DNA from: Vibrio maritimus
GTDB taxonomy: Bacteria; Pseudomonadota; Gammaproteobacteria; Enterobacterales; Vibrionaceae
DNA: 64,000 bases
NCBI GenBank assembly: GCA_003263775.1
Contig: JYJJ01000034.1
Span: 124,001-188,000 of the forward strand
Direction of reading: 5' to 3'
Part shown: piece by piece, positions 9,523 to 18,733 of the stretch
How positions within the stretch are numbered: position 1 is the stretch's first letter
Layout of the letters: every line of letters begins with the position of its first letter
The notes under the pieces: generated by a model
What the model was told of the DNA's origin: nothing
The model's input: only the letters and a program-made list of their open reading frames with translations
The model's database searches: none
Made by a program: the position numbers and the translations under genes

Positions 9523-10479
9523 ATGGATCTATTGATAGAACAGTTGCTGTTTTCAATTTCAATTACGGGTCCCATTTGCTTGCTCATTATTCTAGGCGTT
9601 ATCTTCAAACGCATCGGACTTATCAACGATAACTTCATCGAGGTTGCTTCTAAGCTTGTGTTTAAAGTGACGCTACCGACTATGCTGTTTCTTAGCATAG
9701 TGACATCAGAACACGATTTTGCGTCAGCTAAGCAATTTCTTACCTTTGGCGTTATTGCCAGCGTTTCTTTCTTCCTGTTTAGCTTCCTATCGGTAGGCAC
9801 TTTGTTTAAGAAATCAGCCGATAGAGGTGTGATTATACAAGGGGCGTTTAGAGCGAATACTGGCATCATAGGTATCGCTTACGTTGCCAATGCTTACGGC
9901 GAACGAGGCATTGCTTTGGCTGCGCTGTACGTTGCCATTACTACCTTTATCTATAACGTGCAGGCGGTGATTTGCTTAACTCCGAAAGGAGCTGATTCAG
10001 GGACATCTGCAGGCAAAATCATGTTCACCACGCTTACTAAAAACCCACTCATTATTGCGATATTGTCGGGTTTGGTTGTATACCTACTATCGATTCCAGT
10101 CCCGACAATCGTTGTGGACGCGGGAAACTACTTTGCCACAATGACGTTACCACTCGCACTGCTATGCACCGGTGGCTCGCTTGACCTTAGCTCAATGAAG
10201 AAAGAACAAGCCCCAACTTGGATTGCCAGTTTCTATAAGTTGGTATTGGCACCACTTGTCATTACGCTCGCCGCCTTTTTAGCCGGATTTCGTGGCATTG
10301 AATTGGGCATCCTGTTCTTTATGAATGCCTCCCCTGTTGCTGCCGCTAGTTATGTGATGGCACGTTCAATGGGCGGTAACTCAATACTTGCGGCCAACAT
10401 CATCGCACTGACCACCGTACTCTCTACCATAACTTGCACCCTAGGTATTCTGGTACTTTCATTGTATGGACTAATCTAG
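9523..10479 (+). CDS. AEC family transporter (auxin efflux carrier fold)
   Basis: The 318-residue protein has ten hydrophobic segments in two five-helix halves. The half-domain signatures are visible: an N-terminal LPTMLFLSIV and a central GAFRANTGIIGIAYVANAYGE, the crossover motif of AEC/BASS-type carriers. The C-terminal half carries LPLALLCTGGSLDL and NASPVAAASYVMAR. The ATG is preceded by GGAAG. Bacterial AEC proteins move organic acids such as malate or malonate, but the substrate here cannot be read from sequence. It faces the TetR-hydrolase pair. Confidence 0.88.
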   Translation: MDLLIEQLLFSISITGPICLLIILGVIFKRIGLINDNFIEVASKLVFKVTLPTMLFLSIVTSEHDFASAKQFLTFGVIASVSFFLFSFLSVGTLFKKSADRGVIIQGAFRANTGIIGIAYVANAYGERGIALAALYVAITTFIYNVQAVICLTPKGADSGTSAGKIMFTTLTKNPLIIAILSGLVVYLLSIPVPTIVVDAGNYFATMTLPLALLCTGGSLDLSSMKKEQAPTWIASFYKLVLAPLVITLAAFLAGFRGIELGILFFMNASPVAAASYVMARSMGGNSILAANIIALTTVLSTITCTLGILVLSLYGLI

Positions 10480-10505
10480 TGTCTTATATAAAAACATCAC
10501 AGACC

Positions 10506-10532
10506 AGTGCTAGCCTAGCCACAGCTAGCACT
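10506..10532 (+). terminator. Perfect hairpin after the AEC gene, possible terminator
   Basis: A nine-base perfect stem, AGTGCTAGC / GCTAGCACT, with a nine-base loop lies 27 bases after the AEC stop. The following sequence (ATTTAAAT) is only weakly T-rich, so termination is likely but not certain. It could also be a 5' element of the thiM transcript. Confidence 0.5.
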
Positions 10533-10596
10533 ATTTAAATATCCCAGTACAATGACTATGTAGCTGAAAAGCTCGAATGAGCCTTTGGAGAATAGA

Positions 10597-11388
10597 ATGA
10601 ATAAACAACAAATCGTCAGTGCCCTAAACAAAGTCCGCGAACAAAAACCGCTGGTAGTGAATATCACTAACTTCGTGGTCATGAATAACACCGCCAACGC
10701 ATTATTAGCCGTTGGCGCCTCACCAATCATGTCTCACTCAAAGCAAGAAATGGCTGAGATGATGTCGTTTGCTGGTGCACTCGTGATTAATATTGGTACG
10801 CTAGACAGCGTATGGCGCCCAGGTATGTTCTTTGCTGTTGAGCAGGCCAATGAAAACAACAAGCCTGTGATTCTTGACCCAGTAGGCTGCGGCGCAACGA
10901 AACTGCGCACCTCTACAGCTCGCCAATTAGCAGAACTTGCGGATAACTTGATCATTCGTGGCAACGCTTCAGAAATCATCGCAATGGCGGGAGAGAAGTC
11001 GCAAAACAAAGGCGTCGATGCCCTCGATGCCAGTGAAGCGGCTCTGTCTGCTGCTCGTTCATTGGTAGAAAACTATGCATGTAGCGTCGTTGTGTCTGGA
11101 GAAACGGACTACATTGTGACCAAAGAGCACACCATTGCACTATGTAATGGCAATGAAATGATGCCATATGTGACTGGTATGGGCTGCTCACTATCTGCCG
11201 TAACTGGCGCGTTTGCTGCCATTGGTGAAACCAGTGGTGTCGCTGCCGCAGCGATCTTCGCTATTGCCGGCGAAATGGCTGCAGAGCAATCTCAAGGCCC
11301 AGGCTCATTGCAAGTCAATCTACTCGATAGCTTATACCAACTGACCGCGGATGACATCGAGTCTCGCCTACAACTTCGTGAGTGCTAG
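10597..11388 (+). CDS. thiM: Hydroxyethylthiazole kinase
   Basis: ThiM phosphorylates 4-methyl-5-hydroxyethylthiazole for thiamine salvage. The protein matches the family throughout: [31 protein letters not shown] at the thiazole site, [18 protein letters not shown] for ATP/Mg binding, IIRGNASEI, and the catalytic loop [16 protein letters not shown] with its essential Cys. I start at the ATG at 10597 because GGAG sits six bases upstream; a longer TTG start at 10585 is less likely. It is followed after seven bases by thiE. I looked for a TPP riboswitch in the 117-base leader and did not find one. Confidence 0.97.
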   Translation: MNKQQIVSALNKVREQKPLVVNITNFVVMNNTANALLAVGASPIMSHSKQEMAEMMSFAGALVINIGTLDSVWRPGMFFAVEQANENNKPVILDPVGCGATKLRTSTARQLAELADNLIIRGNASEIIAMAGEKSQNKGVDALDASEAALSAARSLVENYACSVVVSGETDYIVTKEHTIALCNGNEMMPYVTGMGCSLSAVTGAFAAIGETSGVAAAAIFAIAGEMAAEQSQGPGSLQVNLLDSLYQLTADDIESRLQLREC

Positions 11389-11395
11389 GAAATCC

Positions 11396-12028
11396 ATGAC
11401 AAACAATCCGTACCGCTTATATCTCGTCACCGACGAAAATCAAGACTTGCCCACGTTAATTAACGTTGTTCGCGAGTCCGTCGCCGGCGGTGTAACCATG
11501 GTTCAGCTTCGCGAAAAACATCACGATATCCGTGCTTTCATTGAGAAAGCACAAGCCGTCAAAGAGGTGCTCGAAGGAACAGGTGTCCCGCTAATTATCA
11601 ACGACCGCGTGGATGTTGCCCTTGCTGTTGATGCCGATGGTGTGCACCTTGGGCAAACAGATATGCCAGCACCCCTCGCACGAAAACTGATTGGTTCACA
11701 ACGTATTTTAGGTTTATCAATAGAGAGTGAAGCGCAACTAGCGGAAGCTCAATCACTTCCTATCGACTATATTGGCCTGAGCGCGATTTTCGCCACTCCA
11801 ACCAAAACCAATACAAAGACTCACTGGGGTCTGGAAGGACTGCGCGACACGCTAAGAAAGACGACACTTCCTGTCGTCGCCATTGGCGGAATCAACGACA
11901 CCAACCTCAAAGACGTCGCATCAACAGGCACACACGGTGTTGCGTTGGTTTCGGCCATTTGCCATGCAGAAAGCCCCAAGCAAGTGGCCACAGACCTACT
12001 TGCCATTATGGATAGCTCATCGAATTAG
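11396..12028 (+). CDS. thiE: Thiamine-phosphate synthase
   Basis: ThiE joins HMP-pyrophosphate and thiazole phosphate to thiamine monophosphate. The TIM-barrel family motifs are present: YLVTDE, GGVTMVQLREKHHD (pyrophosphate site), LIINDRVDVALAVDADGVHLGQTDMP, GLSIESEAQLAEA, DYIGLSAIFATPTKT and VAIGGIND near the phosphate-binding end. I chose the ATG at 11396 (7 bases after the thiM stop, with AGGAA upstream); the open frame reaches back into thiM but without family similarity. It is co-transcribed with thiM and probably with the next gene, 14 bases on. Confidence 0.96.
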   Translation: MTNNPYRLYLVTDENQDLPTLINVVRESVAGGVTMVQLREKHHDIRAFIEKAQAVKEVLEGTGVPLIINDRVDVALAVDADGVHLGQTDMPAPLARKLIGSQRILGLSIESEAQLAEAQSLPIDYIGLSAIFATPTKTNTKTHWGLEGLRDTLRKTTLPVVAIGGINDTNLKDVASTGTHGVALVSAICHAESPKQVATDLLAIMDSSSN

Positions 12029-12042
12029 GAGAGATAAATAAG

Positions 12043-12914
12043 GTGACCAGTCACAACAAACTTTCAACATCAGCGCTGGCTAAACAGCGTCAAATCGAGC
12101 CAAAATCTCTGTTTAACGAGTTAAAACAGCTTGGCTACATTACCTGGCACGACGAACAGTGGATGCTCACCGATGTTGGCGCTCGATTTGGTGGTGATTA
12201 TGTTGAGAGTGAAAAGTATGGTCGCTTTATTGTCTGGCCAACCAACTTAGTATTGGATGAAACACTCCGCAGCGACAAGCACCTAACCGCAACGCAGCTT
12301 GGTGAACGCCTAGGCCTAGCTGCTAAGAAGATCAATCTACTGCTCAGTGAACTTGGCTGGTTGCAACGTCAAGACAGTGATTGGATAGCCACTCTACAAG
12401 GCGTGCGCGCTGGTGCCCAGCCACGCAACGATAAAAGCAACCATCATAAGTTTGTGGTCTGGCACCCAAGTGTACTGCGAAACCACAGACTGAAACAGAG
12501 TGTTTTGGAGTTTAAAGGCGCGGAGCGGAAACGAATTCAACCGAGAAATCTTTCTCTAGTTTCCGCCAAAAGTTTGCCGCAAAGCATCGCACACTCGATG
12601 GCCATTATGTCCAGTCAAAAGGCGAGTTATTGATCGATAACTGGTTGTATATGGCAGGGGTCGTGCACGCTTACCAGAGACAATTGCCTATTGAGCAGGA
12701 CGTGGTTAGCGATTTCTATCTACCTTCAGGTAAAGTGTATCTTCAATATTGGGGCTCAGATTCAGGGCCAATTGATAACAAAACGGTGGAAACAACTCGC
12801 GCGTTGTATCAGCAGCATGATTTACCTCTGATAGAGGTCTTTCCAGAAGAGATTGAGCAGTTGGACAGCATTTTGCCGAAAAAGCTCAAACCCTTTGGAA
12901 TCAAAGCCTATTAA
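12043..12914 (+). CDS. Helix-turn-helix protein with nuclease-like C-terminal region, often named 'glycerol kinase' (frameshifted)
   Basis: Starting from GTG with a strong AGGAGA, the gene encodes about 290 residues once a missing base near 12515-12530 is restored; downstream codons then read ETNSTEKSFSSFRQKF. The N-terminal half holds two similar winged-helix-like modules, each ending in a (Y/H)xxFVVW-type segment (KYGRFIVWP, HHKFVVWHP). The C-terminal half reads GELLIDNWLYMAGVVHAYQRQLP...SDFYLPSGKVYLQYWG, which resembles the PD-(D/E)XK nuclease core with the usual YIEYWG turned to YLQYWG. As far as I recall, Vibrio homologues carry a glycerol kinase label, which the sequence does not support (no FGGY motifs). 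Its position behind thiME suggests co-transcription, not a thiamine role. Confidence 0.7.
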
Positions 12915-12928
12915 CGGTCGCACCATCA

Positions 12929-13507
12929 TCAAAAGAGACACAAGCAGTCTTGGTGTCCATGCTTACCAGCAATCATATATGGCGTGATAGCCACAGCGGC
13001 GACTTCGCTCATAGGTTGCTGTTGCGAGTGTACGTTATGATTTTTGGAGGGTTGTTTTTTCGCTACCATTTGTGGTGCTGTCGTGGTCAATTTTTGCGTG
13101 GTCGAGCGAATAAACGCATCGCGGTAGCTCGGTATTGAACGCAGCGCAAGGAGATCTTGTTTGGCATTTTCAAATGACTGGTATGGCCCGACCAAACAGC
13201 GATCACCCCTCACATCAGGTTTTAACCAAATAGGCTGATTCACGGTATCTTGCAATTGACGAGGAGCCGAGCGTAAGCTGCCAGGCTTAACAAAGCCACA
13301 CTGGATCCAAAATGACTGCTCTTCATGCGATGGGGCTTTTTGTCCCCAAACACCTTTACCAATTGGGCACTCACTCTCCAAAATAGGTAGCGTTGATTCC
13401 GAGCGACTGCCACTGTCACACACCATTGCCGCGTGAGCGGGCAAAGAGGCCAACATGTATAAGGCCGATACCAACATTGTGACTACCATTGCGAACCCTG
13501 TTTTCAT
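12929..13507 (-). CDS. Secreted SPOR-like protein with Cys/His-rich tail
   Basis: The protein of about 192 residues starts at the ATG at 13507, just behind a near-perfect GGAGGGAG ribosome site; this start opens directly with a signal peptide (MKTGFAMVVTMLVSALYML, cleavage after AHA). Residues 65-135 (FWIQCGFVKP ... CLVGPYQSFENAKQDLLAL) look like a SPOR fold, which binds denuded septal peptidoglycan. The tail is low complexity (K, Q, S, H) and ends in an unusual GKHGHQDCLCLF. It converges with the thi operon. A periplasmic role in the cell envelope is inferred. Confidence 0.7.
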   Translation of the reverse strand: MKTGFAMVVTMLVSALYMLASLPAHAAMVCDSGSRSESTLPILESECPIGKGVWGQKAPSHEEQSFWIQCGFVKPGSLRSAPRQLQDTVNQPIWLKPDVRGDRCLVGPYQSFENAKQDLLALRSIPSYRDAFIRSTTQKLTTTAPQMVAKKQPSKNHNVHSQQQPMSEVAAVAITPYMIAGKHGHQDCLCLF

Positions 13508-13751
13508 GCTCCCTCCTGACACCCAGTCAATCACTCAAGCTTGATCGTTGCTCATTATTTAGCCCAGCCGCTAATTAACTTTAGTCAAAGCTTGGAGTTA
13601 TAAGGAAAATTCAGCGAAGCGTCGCACAAAAAAGACGGCATCAGTTGAGCAGATCTGCGTCAGCTCACAACGTAATTGTTGAAAAACCATTAAAATACCG
13701 TATCGCATTTGTTAGCGCCTGATTTCATCTAAGCTTTTGAAGGATCAAAAC

Positions 13752-15192
13752 ATGAAGAAAATAAGTCGGTGGCCAACCTTTTTACTCCCTCTTTTATTTG
13801 CCACCTCTAGTTTCGCTTCTCCCAGTGCATCGTCTGATGCGTTTAATTTCACTCAATCTACCGTCGGTTATGCCTCGTTATTGATTTTCGGCATCGCCTA
13901 CACCTTAGTAATGATGGAGGAATACCTAAAACTGAGGAAATCCAAACCCGTTCTACTCGCTGCAGGTTTGATTTGGATACTCATTGGCTTCGTCTACAAA
14001 GATATTGGCCAGCTCGACATTGCTAAATCCGCTTTGGAGCACAACCTGCTGGAATACGCTGAGTTACTACTGTTCCTCCTCGTCGCAATGACCTATATTT
14101 CGGCGATGGAAGAGCGGCGTCTGTTCGATGCGTTGCAATCCTGGATGGTGGGCAAAGGGTTTGATTTTCGCACTCTGTTTTGGTTAACCGGTATTCTGTC
14201 TTTCTTCATTTCACCGATTGCGACAACCTCACGACTGCGCTATTGATGTGCGCCGTGGTGCTTAAAGTGGGTGGCAGCAACCTTAAATTTGTCAACATAG
14301 CGTGTATTAACATTGTTGTGGCGGCGAATGCCGGCGGAGCGTTTAGCCCGTTTGGTGATATCACCACCTTAATGGTCTGGCAGGCGGGTCATGTGTCATT
14401 TTCTGAGTTCATGCCACTCTTTGTGCCCTCTGTGGTGAACTACATTGTGCCTGCACTGATCATGTCGCTGTTTGTGCCAAAAACCCAACCGGATGCCGTA
14501 CATGCACACGTTGAACTAAAACGCGGCGCATTTCGGATTGTTGGTTTGTTTATTCTAACCATTGCAACCGCTGTGGCATTCCATGCCGTCTTCCACTTCC
14601 CGCCGGTTATGGGGATGATGATGGGATTGGCGTATTTGCAGTTCTTTGGTTTTTTCCTTCGCAAAACCCTTCCTCGCTCCATCGCGAAGAAGAAAGCTAT
14701 GGCTATTGCGAATAACGATGAAGCGGCACTTAAACGTCTCGGTTCCATCGTGCCATTCGATGTATTTAGACGAGTATCCCACGCAGAATGGGATACTTTG
14801 CTGTTCTTCTACGGGGTTGTAATGTGTGTTGGCGGCCTAAGCTGCTTGGATATTTGAGCGTTGTGTCGGAGATCATGTACACCCAGTGGGATCCTATTTG
14901 GGCCAACGTCATGGTCGGCATTTTATCCGCTATCGTCGACAACATTCCTGTGATGTTTGCCGTACTGACTATGAATCCAGAGCTCTCTATGGGTAACTGG
15001 TTATTGGTCACACTTACGGCAGGTGTTGGAGGCAGCTTGCTATCCGTAGGTTCGGCTGCTGGTGTTGCACTCATGGGCGCCGCGCATGGTAAATACACTT
15101 TCTTTGGTCATTTGAAGTGGATGCCAGTCATCGCTATTGGTTATGCCGCGAGTATCTTTGTCCACCTTTCAATGAATGGCAGCTTATTCTAA
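13752..15192 (+). CDS. nhaD: Na+/H+ antiporter NhaD (two frameshifts)
   Basis: NhaD expels sodium or lithium in exchange for protons at alkaline pH. Three overlapping frames join into one protein of about 480 residues that follows Vibrio NhaD end to end: HNLLEYAELLLFLLVAMTY, FFISPIADNLTTALLMC, NIVVAANAGGAFSPFGDITTLMVWQ, EWDTLLFFYGVVMCVGGL and ANVMVGILSAIVDNIPVMFAV. The breaks lie near 14220 (ISPIA/DNLTT) and near 14840 (VGGL/LLGYLS); each is repaired by one added base. The ATG at 13752 follows AAGGA by eight bases and opens with a signal-like helix. Both conserved Asp-Asn pairs in DNLTT and VDNIP are retained, so the protein is probably functional. Confidence 0.92.
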
Positions 15193-15229
15193 CCGCCATT
15201 CACTACAGAGATAACTCCTAGAAGCACTT

Positions 15230-15257
15230 AAGCCCCTAATTAAAGGGGCTTATTTTT
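15230..15257. terminator. Bidirectional rho-independent terminator
   Basis: The stem AAGCCCCT / AGGGGCTT has T5 on the plus side and an A/T-rich flank on the other. It serves nhaD and overlaps the end of the convergent DUF962 gene. Confidence 0.8.
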
Positions 15258-15684
15258 GCCTGAAGACCCAAATAGGGCCAATGAGAAGAAATTGGATATC
15301 ATCGAAAAAAGAAGGCTTTTTACCCTCGATTTTGTGACCCACGAATTGCATGATCCACAGCACCACAAACAAACCTATCGACAGGTTGAGAATCGATACA
15401 CCAAACATATCGGCAAAAGTGATAACGGCTAAGCAAGCTAGGGTAAACAACAGCATTTGAATAAACACCGAGCGTGATAACCTAAAGTAAAAAAACATCA
15501 CTGGAAGCATGACGAGCCAAACCCAGTTGATGGCAACGCCGCCTAGGGATAAATGAGGAATGCACCATATGAGTCCCACGATAGATAAATAGATACCGGG
15601 TACGGCAACTTTATGTATTTTTCTGTTGGTACTGTTCTGGTGACTTTCTCCATATGCATCTAACCATTGCTGTAACGACTTCAT
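15250..15684 (-). CDS. DUF962 / Mpo1-like membrane protein
   Basis: The 144-residue protein has four or five transmembrane segments. The DUF962 pattern is plain: WLDAYGESHQNSTNRKIHKVAVPGI at the N-terminus, with the conserved histidines, and FVGHKIEGKKPSFFDDIQFLLIGPIWV at the C-terminus. Yeast Mpo1 of this family is an iron-dependent dioxygenase that shortens 2-hydroxy fatty acids by alpha-oxidation; whether the bacterial proteins do the same is inferred from the retained histidines. It is a single gene, converging with nhaD. Confidence 0.85.
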   Translation of the reverse strand: MKSLQQWLDAYGESHQNSTNRKIHKVAVPGIYLSIVGLIWCIPHLSLGGVAINWVWLVMLPVMFFYFRLSRSVFIQMLLFTLACLAVITFADMFGVSILNLSIGLFVVLWIMQFVGHKIEGKKPSFFDDIQFLLIGPIWVFRQK

Positions 15685-15955
15685 TCTACTTCCTTGTTGT
15701 GTATAACCGTTGATTTCGATTGGTGTTAAAACTCTAGACTAAAATCTGCAACTCTTCCTCCCTTCCTCAGGCTATTAGCATTACTCACTAGGTAGCCCTT
15801 TGATATTCACCAGGTGTATATCAGTAATGATAATTCATGATTTCAAAATATAACAATGACGCCCTACTATAGCCACAGACCCAAGGAATGAAGTCGACAC
15901 CCTGCTTGAGCTTAATCACTGCAAGCACTTCAAACTTGAAATAAGGCTATCTGAG

Positions 15956-17069
15956 ATGAAAAAACTGACTATTTTAGCAACGATTACTGCTTCTCTATTT
16001 GCAACGACAACTTTGGCACATGATCTTGGAGATCACCTGCCGAAAAAAGGACAACCAACCGCACTTCAAATCGAGAATGGCGGCTCCACCAATGTCACCA
16101 AAGACAATTTCATTGCCGCGGAGTCAGACAAATATTTCTTCGAACAGCAAGCGAAGTCTGGTATCAACCACTTCACGCATGATCGACAGCTTCTGACGAT
16201 GGAGACACAAACGGTCGTGAGACAAAACCGCGACACTCTCTATTCAAAGTCAATATGGGACACCAAAGGCGGCGTAACGTTCGAGCTTCCTATTCTAGAC
16301 AGTTATCAGGCGCTCCAAGTCATTGATGAACAGCACCGAACCGTAGCGGTACTATACGCTGCCAAAGGTCAAAACAAGGTGACCATTACTCCTGACATGC
16401 TCTCTTCAGGTCAGCACGTTTGGGTTATTGCGCGCACTCAAGTCGCATCCAACGCACCAGCCGACATTCAAGAAGGCAATCGCAAGCAAGATATGATCAA
16501 AGGCACAGCTTCTTCTTCTGAGCAGTACATACCAAAAGGCTTTGATCAATTTGATCGAGAGAAAGTACGCTTAGCGCTTGAAGCAAACGTGCTCCAATTG
16601 GACTTTACCAAAGCAATGGGCGCCTGATGGCAAGACGCTAAAACCTGAGCAACACCTTGAGCCACGTAAGGTCGAACAGTTCCATGCTCTCGGTCTGACT
16701 TCAATGGGCTTTGGCGGATTACCGAGTGAACATGCCTACTACAAAGTTCTATTGGCACAGGACCGCTCTGGCGAGTGTCAAACCATGAACTTTGACGCAC
16801 CACCACTGGGTAAAAATGGGTTCTTCTCAATCACAACCTATGGCGCTGACGCGTATGTGCACACGGAAAAGTTTGCTCTATCGAGCCGAAAAGATGAGTT
16901 AAAAGCCAACAAAGATGGCTCCTATACCGTGAACTTTAACTGTGGTGAACAAGCCATCAACAATATCGACGTAGAAAAAGGTTGGACTGGTATTCTTCGC
17001 ATGTACAAACCAAATTCAGACCAACAAATCGTCAACTATGCGAAGGACGTTGAGCAGCCACACGGCTAA
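15956..17069 (+). CDS. Secreted DUF1254/DUF1214 protein (frameshifted)
   Basis: A signal peptide (MKKLTILATITASLFATTTLA) leads into a DUF1254 domain (YFFEQQAKSGINHF, VVRQNRDTLYSKSIWDTKGG, ITPDMLSSGQHVWVIARTQV). The downstream frame gives the DUF1214 part (GLPSEHAYYKVLLAQDRSGE, FFSITTYGADAYVHTEKFAL, GWTGILRMYKP). The frames join near 16616 if one G of a GGG run is removed, giving KAMAPDGKTLKPEQ. This is the only apparent insertion among the frameshifts in the window. The pair of domains is common in periplasmic proteins of unknown function. It stands alone, ahead of a hairpin. Confidence 0.82.
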
Positions 17070-17084
17070 TCGTCAACTTAATAA

Positions 17085-17116
17085 CAACGCAGCTAAGCAG
17101 ATGTTGAGCTGCGTTG
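17085..17116 (+). terminator. Hairpin after the DUF1254 gene, probable terminator
   Basis: The perfect ten-base stem CAACGCAGCT / AGCTGCGTTG with a twelve-base loop is followed by ATTTAC, a weak T-run. Confidence 0.55.
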
Positions 17117-17264
17117 ATTTACAATGTAAACACTTGATACCGCAACGTCGAAGAGTGGCTACACTTTCGAAAATTTAGCCTATCATTCAATAAACTATGT
17201 TTGGTGGTTTACCTAAGCACCACTTTCTTGCAAAGTAGAGTCATCTTAGTTGTTGGTGAAAAGC

Positions 17265-18151
17265 ATGTTACTGAATACCGAGCGTCTTTTATATCTTGTC
17301 TCAATTGCCGAAACAGGGTCATTCTCTGCGGCGGCTCGCAAGCTGGGCGTGAGTCCCTCAGCAGTGAACCAGGCCGTTCAAGCAATGGAGATTGATCTAG
17401 GGATCAGCGTGTTCGAGCGTGTCGCCGGCAAAGCACCCACATTGACACCACAAGGCAAAGTACTCTATTTTCAAGCACTTGAGATAGTACCAAGACTCAA
17501 AGCGATTGATCGTAAAGTACAATCCTTGCAGCGCGGCGAAGAGCTACGATCACCATTGCCACTCATAGCATGACTCTCTACCCTAGATTTGTAGAGGTCT
17601 TTGCCGAGCTCACTCGTCACTTTCCTGAAGTCGACTTAGTATTGGTGGATGCCGAAACGCACTCACTTGCTATAGAAAATAACACCCAAGGTGCAGATAT
17701 CATGATCGCACCTGGCGGGCTAAGCCCCACCCGCGGCACCAATGTTCAGACTGTCGATACCATAGAGTGGTGTTTTTTGGCCTCGCCAAACCATCCACTG
17801 TCCAAACTTCGTGGTGAGATTACCACCGAAGACCTAGAACAGTATCCGCAGATTTTGTCACTAGAAGGGAAAGTTGCGACCAGTGAGCTCATTGAATCAC
17901 TGCGCTATAGCCCTAAGCTCATCCGCTACGAAAATCATTACCAATTGCAAGACCTGCTGCTGCAAGGCATTGGTTATGTCGCCTACCCAACGAAACTCGC
18001 ACAACCTTTTATCGACCATGGTCTAGTTACTAAGCTAAACGTGGGTCGCTATGATGGTTCGTTAGTATGGCCCGTCGATTTGTCTTGGCGCAGTGGACTT
18101 GGCACCGCAGGCACTTGGTTTATCGAACAAATATTAGAACAGGAGGACTAA
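17265..18151 (+). CDS. LysR family transcriptional regulator (frameshifted)
   Basis: The N-terminal HTH is clear (LVSIAETGSFSAAARKLGVS, then PSAVNQAVQAMEIDLGISVFER). A second frame continues the effector domain after a one-base loss near 17550, where downstream codons read TIATHSMTLYPRFVEVF. The joined protein has about 295 residues, normal for LysR. I start at the ATG at 17265 rather than the TTG 15 bases earlier. Its stop codon TAA touches the ATG of the isochorismatase-like gene, so the two are translated from one message and the regulator may control its partner together with itself. Confidence 0.85.
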
Positions 18152-18691
18152 ATGCTAAACCACAATAACACCCAGCTAATGATCATCGACGTGCAAGGAA
18201 AGCTGGCTCAGTTAATGCACGACAAAGAGACGCTGTTTAGTAACCTCAACACACTAACCAGGGCGGCGAAGCTCATGGAGCTGCCAATCGTGTGGGTTGA
18301 ACAAATTCCGGATAAGCTCGGAGCAACAATTGACGAAATCAGCCAAGAACTCCCCCACCAACGCCCAATGGCAAAAGATGTGTTCAGTGCTTGGGGCGAA
18401 CAGGCCGTGCGCACCGCCACCGAGAGCCACAACCGAAAGCAGGTATTGTTGGTGGGTATTGAAGCCCATATTTGCGTGCACCAAACCGCTTGTGAGCTGA
18501 TAAACGCGGGTTATGAAGTACACCTTGTCACCGATGCGGTTTCCTCAAGAACACCCGAGAACAAGGAGCTAGCGCTCAAACGCTTGGCTCAAGAAGGCGC
18601 AATTCTCACCTCGACGGAGATGGCACTGTTTGAACTACAAAGAGTCGCGCAGGGTGAACAGTTTAAAGCCCTTCTTAAACTCATTAAGTAA
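18152..18691 (+). CDS. Isochorismatase-family cysteine hydrolase (YcaC-like)
   Basis: This 179-residue protein shows the catalytic triad of the isochorismatase-like hydrolases: Asp in LMIIDVQGKLA, Lys in PMAKDVFSAW and Cys in GIEAHICVHQTACEL. The cis-peptide region precedes the Cys as usual. Members split amides or enol ethers of small molecules; the short single-domain form and the motif spacing resemble YcaC and related enzymes of unknown substrate. It starts directly at the stop codon of the LysR gene (TAAATG). Confidence 0.88.
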   Translation: MLNHNNTQLMIIDVQGKLAQLMHDKETLFSNLNTLTRAAKLMELPIVWVEQIPDKLGATIDEISQELPHQRPMAKDVFSAWGEQAVRTATESHNRKQVLLVGIEAHICVHQTACELINAGYEVHLVTDAVSSRTPENKELALKRLAQEGAILTSTEMALFELQRVAQGEQFKALLKLIK

Positions 18692-18733
18692 GCAAGGGCT
18701 CATACAGCACCCTGTGGAATAACAACACAGCGA

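Noticed and set aside
10480..10596. TPP riboswitch upstream of thiM
   Set aside because: I looked for the conserved CTGAGA and GAACCTGA-type elements in the 117-base leader. They are absent and the space is too short next to the hairpin at 10506-10532.
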